Shown here one piece after another: positions 12,338 to 17,744 of a stretch of DNA of 17,744 bases. The DNA comes from an uncultured Collinsella sp. (lineage in GTDB: Bacteria; Actinomycetota; Coriobacteriia; Coriobacteriales; Coriobacteriaceae): assembly GCA_902463875.1 (NCBI GenBank), contig CABQHR010000018.1:1-17744 (forward strand), given 5' to 3'. The first letter of the stretch is position 1. Each line of letters begins with the position of its first letter. The translations under genes were made by a program, and so were the position numbers. The notes below the pieces were generated by a model. It worked only from the letters and a program-made list of their open reading frames with translations. It made no database searches and was not told the origin of the DNA.

Positions 12338-14460
12338 TTGCGGCGTCCGCCTCCGTTGGCGCCCTGACGCCCCTGAGCTGCACGGTTGCGGCCTGCGGTG
12401 TTCTGCGCGCGCGACATGCCGCCGTGGCCCTTGCTGCCCTTGGATCCCTTGCCGGCGGCGCCACCGTGCGGCTTGCCGCCCTTCTTGCCGGTGCCATGCC
12501 CACCGCCAGCAGACGTCTCGCCCGGGCGCGGCGGCACGGGACGAATCAGGCAATGCTTGGTGTAGCCGATCAGATCGCGGCGGCCGGCCTTTTCCAGCGC
12601 CTCGCGCACCAGCTTGTAGTTCTCGGGCTTGCGATACTGAATGAGCGCGCGCTGCATGGCCTTCTCGTGCGGGTCGCGTGCCACGTAGATCGGCTCCATG
12701 GTGCGCGGGTCCACGCCGGTGTAGTACATGCACGTCGACATGGTGGACGGCGTGGGGTAGAAGTCCTGCACCTGCTCGGGCATGTAGCCCATGTCTCGAA
12801 CGGCCTCGGCAAGGTCCACGGCTTCCTTCATGGTCGAGCCGGGATGGCTCGAGATCAGATACGGCACCACATACTGCTTGAGTCCGTATTCGCGGTTCAG
12901 GCGTTCAAATTTACGGCAGAACGCATCGTAGACGGCGCGGCTCGGCTTGCCCATCACGGACAGCACCGCGTCGCTCACGTGCTCGGGCGCTACGCGCAGC
13001 TGGCCCGAGACATGATGCTCCAGCAGCTCGCGCAAAAACTCGTCCGAGGCGTCGGCCATGGTGTAGTCAAAGCGGATGCCGCTGCGCACGAAGACCTTTT
13101 TGACGCCCGGCAGCTGGCGCAGGTCGCGCAACAACTGCGTGTAGCCGCTCTCGTCGACCACCATGTTCTTGCACACGCTCGGCCACAGGCAGCGCTTGTT
13201 CTTGCACACGCCGTGCTTGAGCTGTTTGTCGCAGGCGGGGCGACTAAAGTTTGCCGTCGGTCCGCCTACGTCGTTGATGTAGCCCTTAAACTCGGGATCG
13301 CGCGTGAGCAGTTCGGCCTCGCGCATGATCGAATCGTGGCTGCGCATCTGCAGCACGCGACCCTGGTGGAAGGTGAGCGCGCAAAACGAGCACTCGCCAA
13401 AACAGCCGCGGTTGGAGCTGATGGAAAATTTGATCTCGGCAAAGGCCGGCACGCCGCCCGTCGCGTCGTAGTCGGGATGCCAGTCACGTGCGTAGGGGAG
13501 CTCGGCGACCTCGTCCATCTCGTCGGTGGTGAGCGTCGCCGATGGCGGGTTCTGCACCACATAGACGCTGTTGGGGTAGGGCTCTACCAGGCGATGACCG
13601 GTGATGGGGTCCATATTCTGCTGCTGCACGTTAAAGCTGCGTGCGTAGTTGAGCTTGTCGGACGAAAGGTCGTCCCAACTGGGCAGCAGGTCGTAGTCGT
13701 AGACCTCGTCGAGCGAGCCCGTGCGGTAGACGGTGCCGTTGATGTAGGTGATCTGGTCGACGGGCAGCCCGGCGTCGAGCGCGTCGGCGATCTCGACGAT
13801 CGCGTGCTCGCCCATGCCGTAGATGAGAATGTCGGCGCCCGAATCGAGCAATACCGAGCGCTTGAGTTTGTCCTGCCAGTAGTCGTAATGGGCCAGGCGG
13901 CGAAGGCTCGCCTCGATGCCGCCGATGATGATGGGGGCGTCTTTGAACGTCTGGCGGATGAGGTTGCCATAGACCGTGACGGCTCGATTGGGTCGGCGGC
14001 CTTCTTCTCCGCCGGGGGTATAGGCGTCGGTGTGACGACGGTGCTTGGTCACCGAATAATGGTTGACCATGGAGTCCATGTTGCCGGCGCTGACCAGAAA
14101 GCCCAGACGTGGCTCGCCGAGCACCGTGATGCTGGCGGGGTCGGTCCAGTCGGGCTGGCAGATGATGCCCACTTTGTAGCCGTGCGCGTCGAGCACGCGG
14201 CTGATGATGGCCATGCCAAAGCTGGGGTGGTCCACGTAGGCGTCGCCGCAGATGTAGACGAAGTCGCACTGGTCCCAGCCACGCGCATCCATGTCGGCGC
14301 GGCTGACGGGGAGGAACTTGTCGCGGCCCGGTCGCCAGGGGCGGGCGGGTGTGGCCTTGGCGGTTGTGGCCTGCGCCTTACCGCCGCGCTTTTGCTGCTG
14401 ACCCTGTTTGCCCTGCTGACTGCGCTGGTTGTTCTGAGCGTGCTGAGGCTTTTTTGCCAC
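12334..14460 (-). CDS. ygiQ: YgiQ-family (UPF0313) radical SAM protein
   Basis: Radical SAM protein of 708 aa; the biochemical role of the family is not established. The radical SAM cluster motif is C353, C357, C360 (GCFGECSFC). It is preceded by the typical YgiQ N-terminal domain (CDFVYICGDAYVDHPSFG, IIIGGIEASLRRLAHYDYW). The C-terminal part (QVQDFYPTPSTMSTCMYYTG, KHCLIRPVPPRP) matches the family's conserved end. I chose GTG (bases 14458-14460) because GGGAGGG lies just upstream on this strand. The open frame extends to 14646 but that part shows no family similarity. Both ends carry low-complexity tails: an N-terminal Gln/Lys-rich stretch of about 35 residues and a C-terminal Gly/Lys/Arg/Asn-rich stretch of about 60. 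These suggest nucleic-acid or ribosome contact, which is inference. It is convergent with the CPBP gene. Confidence 0.93.
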   Translation of the reverse strand: MAKKPQHAQNNQRSQQGKQGQQQKRGGKAQATTAKATPARPWRPGRDKFLPVSRADMDARGWDQCDFVYICGDAYVDHPSFGMAIISRVLDAHGYKVGIICQPDWTDPASITVLGEPRLGFLVSAGNMDSMVNHYSVTKHRRHTDAYTPGGEEGRRPNRAVTVYGNLIRQTFKDAPIIIGGIEASLRRLAHYDYWQDKLKRSVLLDSGADILIYGMGEHAIVEIADALDAGLPVDQITYINGTVYRTGSLDEVYDYDLLPSWDDLSSDKLNYARSFNVQQQNMDPITGHRLVEPYPNSVYVVQNPPSATLTTDEMDEVAELPYARDWHPDYDATGGVPAFAEIKFSISSNRGCFGECSFCALTFHQGRVLQMRSHDSIMREAELLTRDPEFKGYINDVGGPTANFSRPACDKQLKHGVCKNKRCLWPSVCKNMVVDESGYTQLLRDLRQLPGVKKVFVRSGIRFDYTMADASDEFLRELLEHHVSGQLRVAPEHVSDAVLSVMGKPSRAVYDAFCRKFERLNREYGLKQYVVPYLISSHPGSTMKEAVDLAEAVRDMGYMPEQVQDFYPTPSTMSTCMYYTGVDPRTMEPIYVARDPHEKAMQRALIQYRKPENYKLVREALEKAGRRDLIGYTKHCLIRPVPPRPGETSAGGGHGTGKKGGKPHGGAAGKGSKGSKGHGGMSRAQNTAGRNRAAQGRQGANGGGRRN

Positions 14461-14497
14461 GATCCCTCCCGGTGTTTGTATGCTGCACGTAATTGTA

Positions 14498-14532
14498 ACC
14501 AGTCTTTTTGGGACGGGGCTAAAAAGACTGGT
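14498..14532. repeat. Palindromic repeat between divergent ygiQ and DUF1275 genes
   Basis: A perfect 12-bp inverted repeat, ACCAGTCTTTTT (14498-14509) and AAAAAGACTGGT (14521-14532), flanks the G-rich 11-base spacer GGGACGGGGCT. It lies 38 bases upstream of the ygiQ start, in the divergent promoter region. It has runs of T and A on the inner sides of the arms, not after the stem, so it is not a simple terminator. It may be a dispersed repeat, an operator, or a G-rich-loop hairpin. Confidence 0.6.
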
Positions 14533-14728
14533 GGAGTACATGAGCTGGCGGATCGGCGCGTCGATGCGGGTGTCGGCGCCTCGCCCGCCGTTTGTTTCCA
14601 GACTGTGTATCTGCGCGTTGGGGGACCCGTCTCGCGGGCACGCCATGTTGTCAATGGGTTACAGTATGAACGGCGGTTATGTGTCCGCCAACGCACGAGA
14701 AGGTCGTCAACAAGGAGGATGCACGACG

Positions 14729-15445
14729 ATGCAGCGTGCCAAGCAGATATCGGAGTCTATTGAGCTGGGCATCATCTTGGCGCTCGCCGGTGGCTTTATG
14801 GATGTGTATTCGTACATTGGGCGCGATCATGTTTTCGCCAACGCGCAGACGGGCAACATCCTGCTCGTGGGCGTGAGCATCTCGGAGGGCAACTGGGCGC
14901 TGGCGGGGCGCTATTTCTTTCCCGTGGTGTCGTTTGCCGTGGGTATTATGCTTGCCGACCTGGTTCACGAGCGGTTTGGCAGTGTGATTCACTGGCGCCA
15001 GGTGACGGTGTTCTTTGAAGCCGTCATCTTGCTGGGCGTGAGCTTTATTCCGGGCGGCGATTTCAACCTGCTCGCCAACTGCCTCACTTCGTTTGCCTGC
15101 GGTATGCAAGTCGAGAGCTTCCGCAAGATTCATGGACACGGCATCGCCACGACGATGTGTATCGGCAACCTCCGTAATGCCTTGCAAAACGTGGACGATT
15201 ACATCATCACCCATAAGCGCGGCTTTTTGGAAAACGGCCTGCTGTACTTTGGCGTGATCTTTACCTTTGTGTTTGGCGCCGTGCTGGGCAATTGGTGTAT
15301 TGAGCGCATGGGCCTGCACGCCATCGTCGTGGCGAGCGTGCTGCTGTTTGTCGCGTTTGCCATCATGTTCATCGACCGCGAGCGCGACTTGCGTTTTCGC
15401 TGGAAGGTTGCGGCCGAGGCTTGGAAAGAGGGCTGTCGAAAGTAA
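14729..15445 (+). CDS. DUF1275 (YoaK-family) membrane protein
   Basis: Integral membrane protein of 238 aa with about six hydrophobic segments. The N-terminal pattern LALAGGFMDVYSYIGRDHVFANAQTGNILLVG is the hallmark of the DUF1275/YoaK family. A second conserved stretch is ACGMQVESFRKIHGHGIATTMCIGNLRN. The function of the family is not established; a transport role has been suggested from its topology. ATG 14729 has AAGGAGGA (14712-14719) about 9 bases upstream. The open frame runs back to 14480 but upstream codons cover the palindromic repeat and intergenic region. It appears to be a single-gene unit, transcribed away from ygiQ and ended by the terminator at 15449. Confidence 0.9.
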   Translation: MQRAKQISESIELGIILALAGGFMDVYSYIGRDHVFANAQTGNILLVGVSISEGNWALAGRYFFPVVSFAVGIMLADLVHERFGSVIHWRQVTVFFEAVILLGVSFIPGGDFNLLANCLTSFACGMQVESFRKIHGHGIATTMCIGNLRNALQNVDDYIITHKRGFLENGLLYFGVIFTFVFGAVLGNWCIERMGLHAIVVASVLLFVAFAIMFIDRERDLRFRWKVAAEAWKEGCRK

Positions 15446-15448
15446 CCG

Positions 15449-15489
15449 AATGCGGCAGAGGGGTTGTCCCTTTGCCGCATTATTTTTTT
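15449..15489 (+). terminator. Rho-independent terminator after DUF1275 gene
   Basis: AATGCGGCAGAGGG (15449-15462) pairs with CCCTTTGCCGCATT (15468-15481) through 14 bp with one G-U, around a 5-base loop, followed by seven T residues (15483-15489). This is a textbook intrinsic terminator three bases after the DUF1275 stop codon. Confidence 0.95.
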
Positions 15490-15497
15490 CATCTTCT

Positions 15498-15553
15498 GTT
15501 GAAACGCTTTAACAATTTGACGTTCTCACGTGTTTTTTGTTTCAAAAGCGTTA
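15498..15553 (+). promoter_or_regulatory. fucO: LacI-type operator-like sites upstream of fucO
   Basis: GTTGAAACGCTTTAAC (15498-15513) is an interrupted palindrome centred on CG, with GTT/AAC ends and purine/pyrimidine symmetry, as in LacI/CcpA-family operators. A second related site, TTTCAAAAGCGTTA (15540-15553), holds the core AAAGCGTT, the reverse complement of AACGCTTT in the first. The pair lies 59-114 bases upstream of the gene, the usual place for promoter control. A TAGGAT at 15552-15557 might be a -10 box, but no good -35 box was found. The regulator is not in the window. Confidence 0.45.
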
Positions 15554-15611
15554 GGATGGGACTCATAGCGTGGGGCGTAATGGGTGCCCCGCACACGATG
15601 GGAGGCTATCA

Positions 15612-16778
15612 ATGGCTAATCGTTTCGTTCTCAATACCATCTCTTATCATGGTTCCGGCGCCATCAAGGAGATCCCCGGTGAGCTCCAGCGTCGCGGCTA
15701 CAAGAAGATCTTCGTCTGCTCCGACCCCGATCTGGTTAAGTTTGGCGTTACCGCTAAGGTGACCGACGAGCTCGACGCCGCCGGCATCGCTTGGAGCCTC
15801 TACTCCGAGATCAAGCCCAACCCCACTATCCAGAACGTCAAGGATGGCGTCGAGGCCTTCAAGGCCGCCGAGGCCGACGCTATCGTGACCATCGGTGGCG
15901 GTTCCTCCATGGATACCGCCAAGGCCATCGGCATCATCATCAACAACCCTGAGTTCGCCGATGTCCGCAGCCTCGAGGGCGTTGCTCCCACTAAGAACCA
16001 CGCCGTGTTCACCATCGCTGTGCCGACGACCGCCGGTACTGCTGCCGAGGTGACCATCAACTACGTCATCACCGACCCCGAGAAGGTCCGCAAGTTCGTG
16101 TGCGTCGACACCAACGACGCCCCCGAGGTTGCCGTCGTCGACCCCGACATGATGGCTTCCATGCCCGCCGGCCTTACCGCTTCCACTGGTATGGACGCTC
16201 TGACCCACGCCATCGAGGGCTACACCACCAAGGGCGCCTGGGAGCTCTCCGACATGTTCCACTTTGAGGCCATTAAGCTGATTAGCGAGAACCTGCGCGA
16301 CTCCGTCGCCGAGGCCAAGTCCGGCCAGCCCGGCTCCGGCCGCGAGGGCATGGCTCTTGGTCAGTATGTCGCCGGCATGGGCTTCTCCAATGTCGGCCTG
16401 GGTATCGACCACGCCATGGCTCACACCCTGTCCGCTCACTACGACACCCCGCACGGCGTCGCTTGCGCCATGCTGCTGCCGATCGCCATGGAGTTCAACA
16501 AGCCGGTTTGCGCCGAGCGCCTGGCCAAGGTTGCCGTCGCCATGGGCGTTGACACCACGGGCATGAGTACCGACGAGGCTGCCGACGCCGCCATCGCCTC
16601 CGTCAAGCAGCTCTCTGCCGACGTGAACATCCCGCACGTCTGCGAGGCCATGAAGGCTGACGAGATCGAGGTCCTGGCCAAGGACGCCATGGCCGACGCC
16701 TGCTTCCCGGGTAACCCGCGCGAGGCGACGCTCGACGACGTTATCGAGCTCTTCAAGAAGATCTGCCCGGCTGCCTAG
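15612..16778 (+). CDS. fucO: Iron-containing alcohol dehydrogenase, lactaldehyde reductase (FucO-like)
   Basis: Group III iron-dependent alcohol dehydrogenase, 388 aa. It is expected to reduce L-lactaldehyde to 1,2-propanediol with NADH, or to act on related short aldehydes. It resembles E. coli FucO along its whole length as I recall that protein: the start MANRFVLN, the block NNPEFADVRSLEG, PTTAGTAAEVTINYVITD, and GQYVAGMGFSNVGLG. NAD-binding motif is GGGSSMDTAKAIG. Iron ligands are D195, H199, H267 and H281. ATG 15612 has GGGAGG 6 bases upstream. It stands alone between two terminators, with no fucose or rhamnose genes nearby, so it may act as a general fermentative reductase. Codons are strongly biased to C/G-ending, as in highly expressed genes. 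Substrate is inferred from similarity. Confidence 0.9.
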   Translation: MANRFVLNTISYHGSGAIKEIPGELQRRGYKKIFVCSDPDLVKFGVTAKVTDELDAAGIAWSLYSEIKPNPTIQNVKDGVEAFKAAEADAIVTIGGGSSMDTAKAIGIIINNPEFADVRSLEGVAPTKNHAVFTIAVPTTAGTAAEVTINYVITDPEKVRKFVCVDTNDAPEVAVVDPDMMASMPAGLTASTGMDALTHAIEGYTTKGAWELSDMFHFEAIKLISENLRDSVAEAKSGQPGSGREGMALGQYVAGMGFSNVGLGIDHAMAHTLSAHYDTPHGVACAMLLPIAMEFNKPVCAERLAKVAVAMGVDTTGMSTDEAADAAIASVKQLSADVNIPHVCEAMKADEIEVLAKDAMADACFPGNPREATLDDVIELFKKICPAA

Positions 16779-16831
16779 CCCAGTTTGGTGGTCCTTCGCC
16801 CGTAGGTGTATGGTCTTTTGACTTGCTGCTG

Positions 16832-16863
16832 GCCCCGCCGTGCTACGCACGGCGGGGCTTTTT
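16832..16863 (+). terminator. Rho-independent terminator after fucO
   Basis: GCCCCGCCGTGC (16832-16843) pairs perfectly with GCACGGCGGGGC (16847-16858) around TAC, followed by five T residues (16859-16863). It lies 53 bases after the fucO stop codon and is a clear intrinsic terminator. Confidence 0.95.
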
Positions 16864-16949
16864 GTGCCGCGCCGATGCCCCGATATGGGCAAAACCAAGG
16901 CATGCTGCCCGCTGCGGATAGGTAGTGCACTTCCCAGCGTGCATTTTTG

Positions 16950-17161
16950 GGAGTATTCAGCAAGCTCTGAAAAATGCATAACGTTGTGAATGGGCCGCAG
17001 CGGCCCGCAGACGCCCATCGACAGCCATTGCGGGTGGGCTATCGATGAGCGGAGGGGGCTGCCACCGCGTTTTTGGTTTGCGACGACCTGCAACACTGCT
17101 GTAACCGCGTCGCTTTGCCGTTTGTGATGGGGCTGACGGGGTCCACGATGCTGAATACTCC
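16950..17161. repeat. Inverted copies of a TGCTGAATACTCC motif
   Basis: GGAGTATTCAGCA at 16950-16962 and its exact reverse complement TGCTGAATACTCC at 17149-17161 are about 190 bases apart. Read in the same orientation, both are followed after six bases by TGCA, giving a shared TGCTGAATACTCC-N6-TGCA pattern. They may mark the ends of a small element or be two binding sites for one protein. Confidence 0.55.
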
Positions 17162-17266
17162 GTTTTTTGCACGGTCCAAGGTGGGGTACCCTGAGACGAA
17201 GCAAAAAGATGCCTCATTTCTATGCAGATACCGATAGGATTTATGCAAGATTGGGATTGCAAACCG

Positions 17267-17336
17267 TGCACGTGCAGAAAACCGGTGCGGGGACGTCTGG
17301 AGGCGGTTCGGCTCCTGGGGCATTGCACGTGCAGAA
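17267..17336 (+). repeat. Direct repeat TGCACGTGCAGAA upstream of the peptidase gene
   Basis: TGCACGTGCAGAA occurs exactly at 17267-17279 and 17324-17336, 57 bases apart and 47-116 bases before the peptidase start. Each copy contains the palindrome GCACGTGC. Two spaced identical sites near a start codon suggest a regulator-binding pair, but no regulator is known from the sequence. Confidence 0.45.
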
Positions 17337-17382
17337 CGGTTAAAATCGGGACTCGGTCTTAGTTTTACTTGGAAGGATGCAT

Positions 17383-17744
17383 ATGGCTTCTAATGTTGAT
17401 GCTTCTCTAGAGGAGACGCTCTCCTATATTACTGACCAGTTGAAGGCACTTACCTCGATTGCTTCGCCTACGGGCTATACCCGTGCGGCTACTGATTATC
17501 TGATGGAGACGTTGCGCGATATGGGCTTTGGGCCTGAGCGTTCTAATAAAGGTAACGTGCTGGTTGAGCTTGGTGGCGAGGGCGAGCCGCTCGTACTGGC
17601 GAGCCATGTCGATACCCTGGGTGCCATGGTGCGCTCCATCAAGGACAATGGTCGCCTGCGTCCCACGACGCTCGGCGGGCATCAGTGGCCTACGGCCGAT
17701 GGCGAGAACTGCACCGTTTACACGCGCGATGGCAATGTCTACAC
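17383..17744 (+). CDS. M42-family aminopeptidase (5' part only)
   Basis: The first 120 codons of a metal-dependent aminopeptidase; the gene runs off the window. The start ATG 17383 has GGAAGGA (17371-17377) 5 bases upstream. The visible N-terminus has the M42/M20-like features LKALTSIASPTGYTRAATDYL, GNVLVELGG, and the metal-site motif ASHVDTLGAMV with H75 and D77. This is followed by LRPTTLGGHQWPTADGENCTV, typical of M42 proteins before the inserted dimerisation domain. These enzymes trim peptides in the cytoplasm. The rest of the metal ligands lie outside the window, so the exact subfamily is not certain. Confidence 0.8.
   Translation, partial: MASNVDASLEETLSYITDQLKALTSIASPTGYTRAATDYLMETLRDMGFGPERSNKGNVLVELGGEGEPLVLASHVDTLGAMVRSIKDNGRLRPTTLGGHQWPTADGENCTVYTRDGNVY

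Larger units (their letters stand above)
16864..17382. other. Long intergenic region rich in inverted and direct repeats
   Basis: No convincing gene was found here; open frames on the minus strand have no recognisable protein features. The region holds a hairpin TGCATTTTT (16940-16948) with AAAAATGCA (16970-16978), a GGGCCGC/GCGGCCC palindrome (16992-17006), and a stem CATCGACAGCC (17016-17026) with GGCTATCGATG (17037-17047). It also holds a 13-base inverted repeat pair (16950-16962 and 17149-17161) and a 13-base direct repeat near the next gene. No known RNA family was recognised. It probably contains the peptidase promoter and dispersed repeats. Confidence 0.5.

Noticed and set aside
12301..14763. 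An 820-codon open frame on the plus strand
   Set aside because: It is antisense to ygiQ, which has an intact radical SAM motif and family blocks. The plus-strand translation has no recognisable domain.
16957..17328. Minus-strand open frames of 94-123 codons in the long intergenic region
   Set aside because: Arg/Pro/Ser-rich translations with no domain, overlapping several inverted repeats, and no clear ribosome binding site.
1..17744. tRNA, rRNA, CRISPR array, or prophage genes
   Set aside because: No cloverleaf ending in CCA, no rRNA-like conserved sequence, no regularly spaced repeat array and no phage or transposase proteins were seen by eye.

Overview
The window looks like chromosome of a high-GC, obligately fermentative gut actinobacterium of the Coriobacteriia, most likely Collinsella or a close relative. 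This placement is inference. It rests on GC-rich codon usage, strong GGAGG-type ribosome binding sites, a sugar PTS beside an [FeFe]-hydrogenase operon, a FucO-type alcohol dehydrogenase, and short intergenic palindromes of a kind I associate with Collinsella. No rRNA, tRNA, CRISPR array, prophage or transposase gene was seen.

Region 1 (1-4685) is an alpha-glucoside utilisation operon: PTS EIIA, a PRD-type RNA-binding antiterminator, a PTS EIICB permease, and a GH4 6-phospho-alpha-glucosidase, ending in a strong hairpin. The leader (about 12-111) carries a RAT-like hairpin whose 3' side overlaps the 5' arm of a terminator-like hairpin. This is the layout expected if the antiterminator encoded in the operon controls its own transcription. 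The permease would import and phosphorylate an alpha-glucoside, and the GH4 enzyme would split the 6-phosphate product.

Region 2 (4686-10938) is a tightly packed four-gene operon. It encodes an NuoF-type [4Fe-4S] domain fused to a GltD-like flavoprotein, a full-length multi-cluster [FeFe] hydrogenase, a lipoprotein of the SsuA/NMT1 solute-binding type, and an unusual single polypeptide joining an ABC permease to its ATPase. The first two form a hydrogenase of the glutamate-synthase-linked kind, presumably exchanging electrons between NAD(P)H and H2. Why an importer is co-transcribed with it is unknown. This is the most interesting unexplained point in the window.

Region 3 (10939-15489) is accessory-like. 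It holds a structured leader, a solitary RelB/DinJ-type antitoxin whose last codons run into a palindromic repeat, a CPBP intramembrane protease, a convergent YgiQ-family radical SAM gene with low-complexity tails, a second palindromic repeat, and a DUF1275 (YoaK-family) membrane protein followed by a terminator.

Region 4 (15490-17744) holds a FucO-like lactaldehyde reductase gene behind LacI-type operator-like sites. A 600-base intergenic stretch rich in inverted and direct repeats follows, and then the start of an M42-family aminopeptidase gene that runs off the window.
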